A stretch of 64,000 nt of DNA from Pseudomonas sp. ICMP22404 (GTDB taxonomy: Bacteria; Pseudomonadota; Gammaproteobacteria; Pseudomonadales; Pseudomonadaceae): the NCBI RefSeq assembly GCF_006227205.1, contig NZ_VCNG01000008.1, positions 223,444 through 287,443 of the forward strand, written 5' to 3'. This document shows positions 51,744 to 59,778 of the stretch, piece by piece; the stretch's first letter is position 1, and the number at the start of each line of letters is the position of its first letter. The notes under the pieces were generated by a model that worked only from the letters and a program-made list of their open reading frames with translations, ran no database searches and was not told the origin of the DNA. The position numbers and the translations under genes are program-made.

Positions 51744-52952
51744 ATGCCGACTTTCGACTATCGGGCCGAAGACGCCCAAGGGCGGCGCTGCAAGGGGCGC
51801 GTGGAGGCCGACAGCGCCCGTCATGCCCGTCAGTTATTGCGCGAACGCGGATTGCTGCCTTGGGAGCTGCGCGAGGGCGAGGCGCAAGCCACCCTGGGTG
51901 CCCGCTTCGTCGGGGGGCGCCTGAGTCCGGCCGACCTGGCCTTGTTGACGTTGCAGCTCTCCACGCTGATCCAGGCTGGGCTCCCCCTCGAAGAATCCCT
52001 GCGGGCCGTGGCGCAACAGAGCCAGAAACGTCGCGTCGTCCACCTGCTGTCAGCGGTGCGCACTCGGGTCATGGAAGGTCACGCATTGGCCACGGCCCTG
52101 AAAGCGTTTCCCCAGGCATTCCCCGAACTGTTCTGCGCCACCGTCGCGGCGGGCGAACAGTCCGGTCACCTTGGCCAGGTGCTGGAGCAACTGGCGACTT
52201 ACACCCAGGCGCGTCAGGCGTCTCGCCAACGCATTCAATTGGCGCTGGTGTACCCGCTGATCCTGCTGCTGGCCTGCGTTGCGATTGTCGCTTTCCTGCT
52301 GGGCTATGTGGTGCCGGATGTGGTGAAGATTTTCATCGACAGTGGCCAGCGGTTGCCCTGGCTCACCCAGGCGCTGATCGCGGTGAGCGATGGGGTGCGC
52401 CGCTATGGGGCGCTGATGCTCGTGGTCCTGGCCGGTGGGCTCGGGCTGTGGCGCTGGAGCCTGCGCCAGCCGCTGTGGCGCCTGCGCTGGCATCGCCTGC
52501 TGCTCAGGCTGCCGCTATTAGGCGACGTTTTGCGGGCGATGGAAGCCGCCCGATTCGCCAGCACCCTGGCGATTCTGAGCCAAAGCGCCGTGCCCCTGGT
52601 CGAGGCCCTGCACATCGCCGCGCAGGTCATCGGCAACCTGACCATCCGTGCCCGCATGGCCGATGTTGCCCGTTCGGTGCGCGAGGGCGGAACCCTGACC
52701 CGAGGCCTGGAACTGGGCGGCGATATTCCGCCGCTGATGTTGCACATGATCGCCAGCGGTGAACGGGTCGGCGAACTGGATCGCATGTTGGCCCGTGCCG
52801 CCGAACAACAGGAGGTCAGCCTCGCGGCGCGGATTGCGCTGGTGGTGAGCCTTTTCGAACCGGCCATGTTGGTGGTGATGGGCGGCGTTGTGCTGCTGAT
52901 CGTCATGGCCATTCTCCTGCCTATCTTGAGCCTCAACCAATTGGTGAATTGA
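51744..52952 (+). CDS. gspF: Type II secretion platform protein GspF
   Basis: 402 residues, polytopic inner-membrane protein with two repeated GspF cytoplasmic domains (about 65-190 and 270-390) and three membrane helices. Motifs: FTYRA-type MPTFDYRAEDAQGRRCKGRVEAD, LATLLQAGLPLEESLRAVAQQ-like ALLTLQLSTLIQAGLPLEESL, GEQSGHLGQVLEQLATY. ATG at 51744 is four bases after the gspE stop; an in-frame start inside gspE is rejected. Confidence 0.95.
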   Translation: MPTFDYRAEDAQGRRCKGRVEADSARHARQLLRERGLLPWELREGEAQATLGARFVGGRLSPADLALLTLQLSTLIQAGLPLEESLRAVAQQSQKRRVVHLLSAVRTRVMEGHALATALKAFPQAFPELFCATVAAGEQSGHLGQVLEQLATYTQARQASRQRIQLALVYPLILLLACVAIVAFLLGYVVPDVVKIFIDSGQRLPWLTQALIAVSDGVRRYGALMLVVLAGGLGLWRWSLRQPLWRLRWHRLLLRLPLLGDVLRAMEAARFASTLAILSQSAVPLVEALHIAAQVIGNLTIRARMADVARSVREGGTLTRGLELGGDIPPLMLHMIASGERVGELDRMLARAAEQQEVSLAARIALVVSLFEPAMLVVMGGVVLLIVMAILLPILSLNQLVN

Positions 52953-52955
52953 TCG

Positions 52956-53411
52956 ATGAAACTACAAAACAACCGGCCCGCACGCCTGCAACGCGGCTTT
53001 ACGCTGATCGAAATCATGGTGGTGGTGGTCATCATCGGCGTGCTGGGCGCCATGGTGGTGCCGCAGTTCATGAGCCGTCCCGATCAAGCCAAGATCACGG
53101 CCGCCCGCACCGATATCCAGGCGATTTCCACGGCGCTGGAAATGTACCGGCTCGACAATTTCCATTACCCCTCGACCCGGCAGGGCCTCGATGCACTGAG
53201 TAAACGTCCGTCCGGCACACCTGCGGCAAGAAACTGGAACCCACAGGGCTATCTGAAAAGCCTGCCGATCGATCCCTGGGGCACGCCTTATCAGTATCTC
53301 AATCCTGGTCTCAAGACCGCCGATGGCAGCTACGACCTGTACTCGCTGGGTGCCGATGGCGAGCCGGGCGGTGACGGCACGGCGGCCGACATCGGCAACT
53401 GGGGCGAATGA
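52956..53411 (+). CDS. gspG: Major type II pseudopilin GspG
   Basis: 151 residues. Prepilin leader ending RG before FTLIEIMVVVVIIGVLGAMVV, cut by the prepilin peptidase, which is not encoded in the window. The calcium-binding C-terminal loop SLGADGEPGGDGTAADIGNW and LPIDPWGTPYQY are typical GspG marks. Starts three bases after gspF, four-base overlap with gspH. Confidence 0.97.
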   Translation: MKLQNNRPARLQRGFTLIEIMVVVVIIGVLGAMVVPQFMSRPDQAKITAARTDIQAISTALEMYRLDNFHYPSTRQGLDALSKRPSGTPAARNWNPQGYLKSLPIDPWGTPYQYLNPGLKTADGSYDLYSLGADGEPGGDGTAADIGNWGE

Positions 53412-53881
53412 GCATGGGCCGTCGCTGCAGGGGGTTCACGTTGCTTGAACTGATGGTCGTCATTGTCTTGATCGGGGTCTTGGTGGGTATGGTCAGCCTC
53501 GCCATCGGGCCGAGCCCGGCGCGTGAGGCCCGGCAGCAAGCGCAGGACTTCGTCCGTGTGGTGCAGCAGTTGCGCGAGCGGGCGGTGCTGGATGGGTTGG
53601 AATACGGTGTGCGAGTACAGCCTCGCGGCTATCAGGCCGTGCGACTCGACGTCGGCGATTGGACTGCGGTGGCGCCCATGCAGCGGTTACCTGAAGGCAT
53701 CACGCTGGGGCTGGAGCAGGACGGTCATGCCTGGGTCCTCGACGAGACGCCAGGCGCACCGCAATTGCTGATGCTCAGCAGCGATGAGATCAGCCCGTTC
53801 AGGTTGCTGGTGAAAGTCGCCGGCCAGCGTATCGCGCGGGTGTCGAGCGATGGTCTGGCGGAGCTGTCGATTGATGAGTGA
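53408..53881 (+). CDS. gspH: Minor type II pseudopilin GspH
   Basis: 157 residues. Leader MSMGRRCRG followed by FTLLELMVVIVLIGVLVGMVSLAIG. GspH-type C-terminal domain (about 40-150). Minor pseudopilin of the tip complex. ATG overlaps gspG (ATGA) and the stop overlaps the gspI start. Confidence 0.92.
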   Translation: MSMGRRCRGFTLLELMVVIVLIGVLVGMVSLAIGPSPAREARQQAQDFVRVVQQLRERAVLDGLEYGVRVQPRGYQAVRLDVGDWTAVAPMQRLPEGITLGLEQDGHAWVLDETPGAPQLLMLSSDEISPFRLLVKVAGQRIARVSSDGLAELSIDE

Positions 53882-54257
53882 GTTGCGCAGGCCGGCCGCT
53901 TGCAAGGGATTTACCTTGCTGGAGGTCATGATCGCCCTGACGATTTTTGCGACGGTGGCAGCGGCAGCGCTGTCGGCCAGCCAGTTCGTGCTCAGGCAAA
54001 GTGTCGCGCTCGAGGACCGCCTGTTCGGCGCCTGGCTGGCCGACAACCAGTTGAGCGAGCTGCGCCTGCAAGCCGCCGCTGCGCCGGGCCGCCAGCACCT
54101 GACCCGATCCATGGATCGTCGCGACTGGACCTTGCAACAGCGTATCGCCGCGGCCCGCGACCCGCGTCTGCTTCAAGTCGAGATCCAGGTCAGCCGCGCC
54201 GACGGCTCGTCCGCCCTACACCAAGTGACCGGGTGGATCCGCAACCGTCATGAATAG
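53874..54257 (+). CDS. gspI: Minor type II pseudopilin GspI
   Basis: 127 residues. Leader MSELRRPAACKG, then FTLLEVMIALTIFATVAAAAL. LADNQLSELRLQ is typical GspI. It nucleates the GspI-J-K tip complex. ATG at 53874, inside the last codons of gspH. Confidence 0.92.
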   Translation: MSELRRPAACKGFTLLEVMIALTIFATVAAAALSASQFVLRQSVALEDRLFGAWLADNQLSELRLQAAAAPGRQHLTRSMDRRDWTLQQRIAAARDPRLLQVEIQVSRADGSSALHQVTGWIRNRHE

Positions 54258-54783
54258 ACAGTCGGGGTTCACCTTATTGGAACTGGTCATTGCCATCGCC
54301 CTCTTTGCGTTGCTCGGCCTCGCCGGTTGGCGGCTGTTCGACGCTGTCGTGCGTACTCAGCAAGGGGCCGGTCAGCATGAGCGGGAAATCAGGGCCTTGC
54401 AGCGTGCCGTGGGCGTGATCGAGCGCGATGCGTGGCAAGCCGTGGCCGGGTCTGTCGTGCTCGCGCCGGGGCACCTGCAATTGCAGCGCAGCCACTGGCG
54501 CAATCCACTGGACCAGCCCCGCAGCGAACGGCAGACGGTGAGTTATCGGCTTGAAGGTGCAGCGTTGTGGCGCGACAGCTTTGGCGAGGGAACGGCCACC
54601 CTGCAGCGGCAGAAACTGCTCGATGATGTCCGCAGCCTGAGTTGGCGCCTGTTTGAATCGCAACGGGGTTGGCACGGCGAAGCCGCGGGCGACGGCTGGC
54701 CGCTGGCATTGGAACTGAACGTGTCGACGGGGCGCTTCGAACAGATCCGTCGGGTCCTGCTGTTGCCGGGAGCGTTGCCATGA
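54250..54783 (+). CDS. gspJ: Minor type II pseudopilin GspJ
   Basis: 177 residues. Leader MNRQSG, then FTLLELVIAIALFALLGLAGWRLFD. GspJ-like AVGVIERDAWQAV and LLDDVRSLSWRLF. Overlaps gspI by eight bases and gspK by four. Confidence 0.93.
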   Translation: MNRQSGFTLLELVIAIALFALLGLAGWRLFDAVVRTQQGAGQHEREIRALQRAVGVIERDAWQAVAGSVVLAPGHLQLQRSHWRNPLDQPRSERQTVSYRLEGAALWRDSFGEGTATLQRQKLLDDVRSLSWRLFESQRGWHGEAAGDGWPLALELNVSTGRFEQIRRVLLLPGALP

Positions 54784-55625
54784 CGCATCAACGCGGGGTG
54801 GCATTGATCAGTATGCTGCTGGTGTTGAGCCTGGCGTTGTTGCTGGTCGGTGGAATGTTGCGCAGCCATCGCCTGTTGTTGCACAGCAGCGCGCAGCAGC
54901 TGCAACAGGTCCAATTGCGCCAATTGGGCCTGGCCGCCGAGGCCTGGGCGCGCGCCGTGCTGGAAGACAGCGTGGACACCCAGGCCGGGCCCGTCGACCT
55001 GAGCCAGGACTGGGCCCGGCTGGCGCTTGCCCTGGCGCTGGATGACACCGGAATCGACGTTGATATCGAAGACCTGTCCGGGCGTCTGAACCTCAATCCA
55101 TTGTTGGTCCGCGGGCAGATCGATCAAGTGACCTTGGGACGGTGGGCCCGGTTGCTCACCCTGCTGGATTTACCGGCGCTGTCGTTGCCCCAGGTCGGAG
55201 CCGTCCAGGAGCTGAGTCAGCTGCGTCTGTTGCCCGGTATCGACGGTCAGACCCTGCAACGCCTGGAACCGTGGGTGGCAGTGCTGCCCATGGACGCGCA
55301 ACTGAATATCAACACCGCACCGCAGCGTGTCCTGATGGCCTTGGACGGCATGGACGGCGGCGTTGCAGACGCCGTGATAGCGCGGCGTGCCGACACCCCC
55401 TACGCCAGTGTCCAGGCGTTCACTGGCGACCCATTGTTGTCCGGCCTGGGCCTGAGCAGCCATGGCCTGGGCGTGAGCAGCCGCTGGTTCCGGATCACCG
55501 TGAACGTGACTCAAGCGAACCGCCACCTGCGCCTGGCCTCGGACATCGAACGTGATCCGGTGACTGGCCTCTGGAGTGTTCGCCAGCGTCGTTTTTTACC
55601 CATCAGCCCCAGTGAGCTTCCTTGA
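54780..55625 (+). CDS. gspK: Minor type II pseudopilin GspK
   Basis: 281 residues. N-terminus MTHQRGVALISMLLVLSLALLLVGG with the Gly before the hydrophobic helix, lacking the Glu5 of other pseudopilins, as expected of GspK. It carries a helical insert with SGRLNLNPLL and INTAPQRVLMALDGMD motifs. GspK caps the pseudopilus. ATG 54780 overlaps the gspJ stop. Confidence 0.94.
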   Translation: MTHQRGVALISMLLVLSLALLLVGGMLRSHRLLLHSSAQQLQQVQLRQLGLAAEAWARAVLEDSVDTQAGPVDLSQDWARLALALALDDTGIDVDIEDLSGRLNLNPLLVRGQIDQVTLGRWARLLTLLDLPALSLPQVGAVQELSQLRLLPGIDGQTLQRLEPWVAVLPMDAQLNINTAPQRVLMALDGMDGGVADAVIARRADTPYASVQAFTGDPLLSGLGLSSHGLGVSSRWFRITVNVTQANRHLRLASDIERDPVTGLWSVRQRRFLPISPSELP

Positions 55626-56728
55626 TGAAAACCTGGCTTTACCTGACCGCCGAAGGCATGGGTGCCCCGTGCGCCAATTGGCGTTGCTGTGTGTGGTCGC
55701 CCTCGGGTGAACGCCGCTGCCTGCCTTTGCACGAAGCCGCTCGCGAGTTGAGCGGGCGGGTCGTCGATGTGCTGTTGCCGATGGAAATGTGCAGCTGGAT
55801 GCGTAGCGATCCCTGGCCCTCTCGACGCCAACCCCGACCCCAGGCCCTGGCATTCGCTATCGAAGAGCAACTGAGCGAGAGCCTGGAGGCGCTGCACATC
55901 GGCATCGGTTTACGGGACCGTCAGCAGCGCTATCCGCTGCTGGTGATTCAGCGGGCCCGATTCCAGACTCTGCTGGCGTTGCTCGACGCCCATGGCATTG
56001 ATGCCCGGGCGATCCATGTCGATGCTGAGCTGATCGCTGAGGACAAGGCTTTCGGGGTGCGCTGGTTCGGTCGCTGGCTGCTGGGTGGAGCGCTACCGGC
56101 GCGGATGGCGCTGTCGGTCCAAGCCTTGGCAACGCTTAAGCCGAATCTGTCCGGGGACATCCACTGGCTGGACGAGGCGACTGACCGTCCCGGCATCGAC
56201 GAGTGGTTGCTGAGCACCGAGGGACATCCCATCAACCTGTTGCAGGGTGAATTCCGGCGGCGGCGTCAGCGTCTACCCTGGCGCGGTTCGGCGATGGCCG
56301 TGCTGGGCATGTTTGCGCTGACCTGGGCGTTCGATGAAGCCCGCATCGGTTTTCTGCACAATGAAACCCGTCGCCTGTATGCGCAAGGCGAGCAGCAATT
56401 CAGGTCGCTCTATCCCGGGCAGGATCCCAGCGTTGACCTGGCGGCGCAGTTCCAGGCATTGCAGCAGCGTCGCGGTCAAAACCAGGTCACCCAGGTCGGT
56501 CGGTTGGCCCGCCTGACTGAACAGGTGGTTGGCGCCAGTCATGTCGCGGTGCAGCAGATCGAGTACCGAGAGCACGAAGGCTGGAAAATCCAACTGACCG
56601 CCAACAGCTTCATCGAGCTTGAGCAACTGCGTGAACGCGGGCAGCAAAACGGCCTGCCCATTACCTTGGGCAGCGCCAGCAAGCAGAACAACCGGGTACA
56701 GGCGACCCTCACCCTGGAGGACAGTTGA
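55625..56728 (+). CDS. gspL: Type II secretion protein GspL
   Basis: 367 residues. Cytoplasmic actin-like domain (about 1-215) that binds GspE, one membrane helix (about 219-234, GSAMAVLGMFALTWAF), and a periplasmic ferredoxin-like domain. Sequence is divergent, as normal for the family; the call rests on order and this architecture. ATG at 55625 shares its A with the gspK stop. Confidence 0.88.
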   Translation: MKTWLYLTAEGMGAPCANWRCCVWSPSGERRCLPLHEAARELSGRVVDVLLPMEMCSWMRSDPWPSRRQPRPQALAFAIEEQLSESLEALHIGIGLRDRQQRYPLLVIQRARFQTLLALLDAHGIDARAIHVDAELIAEDKAFGVRWFGRWLLGGALPARMALSVQALATLKPNLSGDIHWLDEATDRPGIDEWLLSTEGHPINLLQGEFRRRRQRLPWRGSAMAVLGMFALTWAFDEARIGFLHNETRRLYAQGEQQFRSLYPGQDPSVDLAAQFQALQQRRGQNQVTQVGRLARLTEQVVGASHVAVQQIEYREHEGWKIQLTANSFIELEQLRERGQQNGLPITLGSASKQNNRVQATLTLEDS

Positions 56729-57183
56729 TGAGTCTCAGTGGATGGACGCGCCTGAAGCAGGCCTGGGCAAGCATGTCTGGCCGCGAGCAACGGTTGTTGC
56801 TGGGCCTCGCCGGGGTGGTTCTGGTGGGGGTGGGTTATGCCTCGATCTGGCAACCTACCCGCCAACGCCTGGAGATAGCTGAGCGGCAGTATCGCCAACA
56901 GGCACAATTGAATGCACGGATCCAGCGCGCCGAACCCGACCGGGATACGAGCACCGCTCTGCGCCCGTTGTCGGTGCGGGTCAACGACAGTGCGACAGCG
57001 GCGGGCTTGGAAATAGTCGAGATGGAGATCGAGGGCGATTCGTTACGGCTCACCGTCACTGGCGATGCCAATCCGCTGCTCCATTGGCTGGATCGCCACG
57101 AACGGGACGGTGCGGCTGTGCGATCGTTGGCCTTGGAAGCGCGCGATGGGATGTTGGAAGCGCGGGTGGTGTTGCGTCAGTGA
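56728..57183 (+). CDS. gspM: Type II secretion protein GspM
   Basis: 151 residues: cytoplasmic start, one membrane helix (about 22-38, LLLGLAGVVLVGVGYAS), a coiled region and a ferredoxin-like periplasmic domain (about 80-150). Partner of GspL and GspC. Last gene of the operon; no gspN or prepilin peptidase follows. A REPIN comes next. Confidence 0.88.
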   Translation: MSLSGWTRLKQAWASMSGREQRLLLGLAGVVLVGVGYASIWQPTRQRLEIAERQYRQQAQLNARIQRAEPDRDTSTALRPLSVRVNDSATAAGLEIVEMEIEGDSLRLTVTGDANPLLHWLDRHERDGAAVRSLALEARDGMLEARVVLRQ

Positions 57184-57236
57184 TTAGCTGGACATGTGCC
57201 TGATGCCAGTCAGTTGGAAATCAAACGGCGCAAACC

Positions 57237-57329
57237 CTGTGGGAGCGAAGCTTGCTCGCGATGGGGCAGACCAACCGACATTGTTGCTGGCTGACTTACC
57301 GCAATCGCGAGCAAGCTTTACTCCCACAG
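57237..57329. repeat. REPIN between gspM and the MFS gene
   Basis: CTGTGGGAGCGAAGCTTGCTC and inverted GAGCAAGCTTTACTCCCACAG, between convergent genes. A motif TGATGCCAGTCAGTT at 57201-57215 just upstream resembles the arm of the inverted repeat at 59668-59756. Confidence 0.88.
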
Positions 57330-57336
57330 GTGGTGT

Positions 57337-58614
57337 TCAGACCGGCATGTTTCCTGGCAACACCGGCAATTTCGCCAGTTTTACCGCCACCGACAACGCC
57401 ACCAGCAGCAGCGCGCCAATGAACAGGCCGACACCGTTCCATCCACCCAGGTGCCAGGCCACGCCGCCGGCGGTGCCGGCCACGCTCGAACCGGCGTAAT
57501 AGCTGAACAGATAAAGCGATGATGCCTGGCCCTTGGCGGTGAGGGCACGGCGGCCGATCCAACTGCTGGCGACCGAGTGGGCCCCGAAGAAGCCGAACGT
57601 GAAGACCAGCATGCCAGGGATCACCAGCGTCAGGGGCGTCGCCATGGTCAGTGCGAGACCGGCCAGCATCAAGGCAATGGTGGCCCAGAGCATCTTGCGT
57701 CGGCCGAGCTTGTCCGCCAGTGCGCCGACTTTGGCCGAGCTGTAGATGCCCGACAAGTACACCACCGACAGCAGGCCAACGAAGGCCTGATCCAGGTGAT
57801 AAGGCTCGGCCAGCAGGCGGTAGCCGATGTAGTTGAACAGCGTCACGAAGGCGCCCATCAGCACGAAGGCTTCGAGAAACAGCAACGGCAAGCCAGCATC
57901 GCGAAAGTGCCGGGTGAAGCCGTCCAGCAAGCTGCGTGGATGCAGTGAGCGTGGGCGGAAATTGCGCGACTCGGGCAGGATCCTCCAGAACACCGCCGCG
58001 GCGATCAGGGCCAGGCCGCCAATCACCAGCATCGCGGTGTGCCAGCTGACAAAGTCGATCAGCACGCCGGTGATCAAGCGCCCGCACATGCCACCGATGG
58101 CGTTGCCGGCGATGTACAGTCCCATCGCCAGGCCGATGTGCTTGGGATGGATCTCTTCACTCAGGTAGGTCATCGCGACGGCGGCCAATCCGCTCAACGA
58201 CAGCCCCACCAGGGCCCGGAGCAGCAGTACGCCATGCCAGGTCGGCATCATGGCGCTGGCCACGGTGCACAGTGCGGCGGCGAACAGTGCGGTGACCATC
58301 ACCGACTTGCGGCCGATGCGGTCGGAAATCGGCCCGGTGATCAACAGGCCGACGGCGAGCAGGCCGGTCGCCACCGACAGGATCAGGCTGCTTTGCGCCG
58401 CATTGACGGAAAATTCCCTGGACAGCAATGGCATCATCGGCTGCACGCAATACAACAGGGCAAAGGTTGCGAAGCCACCGCAGAACAGCGCCAGTACCGT
58501 GCGCATGAACATCGGCGTGCCTTTTTCTATGTAGATGTCCTTCAATTCGGTAACGACGGCGTCCTGCACGCGGGAGGGGATTTCATGGGCCAGTGGCGCG
58601 ACAGCAGTTTTCAC
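57337..58614 (-). CDS. MFS efflux transporter (YnfM-like)
   Basis: 425 residues, twelve membrane helices, major facilitator superfamily. Cytoplasmic loop 2-3 motif GPISDRIGRKSVMV, a similar GALADKLGRRKML in the second half, and LRALVGLSLSGLAAVAMTYLSEEI. Family members export drugs or sugars; the substrate cannot be told. The GTG at 58614 follows GCGAGG and begins VKTAVAPLAHE; a longer in-frame extension would run antisense through the LysR gene and is rejected. Divergent from the LysR gene, as for E. coli ynfM and ynfL. Confidence 0.9.
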   Translation of the reverse strand: MKTAVAPLAHEIPSRVQDAVVTELKDIYIEKGTPMFMRTVLALFCGGFATFALLYCVQPMMPLLSREFSVNAAQSSLILSVATGLLAVGLLITGPISDRIGRKSVMVTALFAAALCTVASAMMPTWHGVLLLRALVGLSLSGLAAVAMTYLSEEIHPKHIGLAMGLYIAGNAIGGMCGRLITGVLIDFVSWHTAMLVIGGLALIAAAVFWRILPESRNFRPRSLHPRSLLDGFTRHFRDAGLPLLFLEAFVLMGAFVTLFNYIGYRLLAEPYHLDQAFVGLLSVVYLSGIYSSAKVGALADKLGRRKMLWATIALMLAGLALTMATPLTLVIPGMLVFTFGFFGAHSVASSWIGRRALTAKGQASSLYLFSYYAGSSVAGTAGGVAWHLGGWNGVGLFIGALLLVALSVAVKLAKLPVLPGNMPV

Positions 58615-58678
58615 GATGGACCTCGCAAGAGCACGATCAGGCAGGCAATGAAAAAAAGCATATAGCTGACTAACGTTT

Positions 58679-58731
58679 CTATCCAATATATTGTTCGACC
58701 TGTTTAAGACGTTTAGCGACCTATTGGATGG
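58679..58731. promoter_or_regulatory. Inverted repeat in the MFS/LysR divergent gap
   Basis: CTATCCAATA (58679-58688) and TATTGGATGG (58722-58731) are inverse at nine of ten bases, 33 apart. The gap also has the repeated AACGTTT / GACGTTT. A LysR-type operator controlling both genes is likely but unproven; the right arm touches the LysR ribosome site. Confidence 0.5.
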
Positions 58732-58734
58732 CCC

Positions 58735-59649
58735 ATGGAACTGCGTCACTTGCGTTACTTCATCGCCGTGGCCGAGGAACTGCATTTCGGCCGCGCCGCG
58801 CTGGCTTTGGGTATTTCCCAGCCGCCCCTGAGCCAGCAGATCCAGGCGCTGGAGCAGGAGATCGGCGCGCGCTTGTTCGAACGCACCAATCGTCGGGTCG
58901 AGTTGAGCGAAGCCGGGCGGCTGTTCCTCGAAGAGGCGCGGCGGGTACTGGCCCAGGTCGACAAGGCCGCCGACGTGGCGCGTCGCGCCCAACAAGGGGA
59001 ACTGGGTGAACTGAAGATCGGCTTCACCTCTTCGGCGCCGTTCAACTCCACCATTCCCCAGGCGATCTTTTCGTTTCGCCAGCGGTTCCCGGCCGTGCAC
59101 TTGAACCTGCGGGAGATGAGCAGTACCCAGGTGGCCGATGCGTTGCTGGACGAAACGATCGAGATCGGCATCATGCGGCCCCTGCCGCTGCCCGATGCCT
59201 TGAGCGAAATCGAGCTGAGCCGCGAACCGCTGGTGGCGGTGCTCAGTGCCAAGCACCCGCTGGCCCAGAGCAGTGACGAGGGATTGTTTCTCTCGGCACT
59301 GGCCCAGGAGCCGTTCGTGTTCTTCCCCCGTAGCTACGGCAGTGGCCTCTATGCACAACTGCTGAGCCTGGCCCGTGACGCCGGCTTCAGCCCCCACTTT
59401 GCCCAGGAAGCCGGCGAAGCCATGACCATCATCGGCCTGGTGGCGGCAGGGCTGGGGGTTTCGGTATTGCCGGCGTCTTACCAGCGGATACGGGTCGATG
59501 GCGTGGTCTACCGGCCATTGCTCGACCCGGCGGCGGTGTCGGCGGTGTGGTTGGTGCAGCGTAAGGACCAGCGTTCGCCGATGGCGAAGGCGTTTGTGGA
59601 GTTATTGGCTAAAAATACCGGTATTTCTGGTTCTGAAAGGACGGCTTGA
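58735..59649 (+). CDS. LysR-family transcriptional regulator
   Basis: 304 residues. Winged helix-turn-helix at the N-terminus (about 1-60: LRHLRYFIAVAEELHFGRAALALGISQPPLSQQIQALEQEIGARLFERT), a linker helix, and a type 2 periplasmic-binding-like effector domain (about 90-295). Most likely controls the divergent MFS gene, as in the ynfL/ynfM pair. The effector is unknown. GGATGG precedes the ATG. Confidence 0.95.
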   Translation: MELRHLRYFIAVAEELHFGRAALALGISQPPLSQQIQALEQEIGARLFERTNRRVELSEAGRLFLEEARRVLAQVDKAADVARRAQQGELGELKIGFTSSAPFNSTIPQAIFSFRQRFPAVHLNLREMSSTQVADALLDETIEIGIMRPLPLPDALSEIELSREPLVAVLSAKHPLAQSSDEGLFLSALAQEPFVFFPRSYGSGLYAQLLSLARDAGFSPHFAQEAGEAMTIIGLVAAGLGVSVLPASYQRIRVDGVVYRPLLDPAAVSAVWLVQRKDQRSPMAKAFVELLAKNTGISGSERTA

Positions 59650-59667
59650 AAGAGGCCGCCTTTGGGC

Positions 59668-59756
59668 TAATGCCGATCAGTTAAGCCACAACTCTGTGGG
59701 AGCAAGCTTTGCTCCCACAGAGTTTGTGCTGTTTGATCCTTAACTGACTGGCATTA
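59668..59756. repeat. Long nested inverted repeat between convergent genes
   Basis: Outer arms TAATGCCGATCAGTTAAG (59668-59685) and CTTAACTGACTGGCATTA (59739-59756) are inverse except for two bases. Inside lies a 15-base perfect hairpin, ACTCTGTGGGAGCAA / TTGCTCCCACAGAGT with a three-base loop, derived from a REP head. Placed between the stops of the LysR gene and the large minus-strand gene, it could terminate both. Confidence 0.85.
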
Positions 59757-59778
59757 CGCCTCTCGGCGCCCTTTTTTC

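Noticed and set aside
58615..59397. N-terminal extension of the MFS gene by about 260 residues
   Set aside because: It would run antisense through the LysR gene; the GTG at 58614 has a ribosome site and fits the transporter family.
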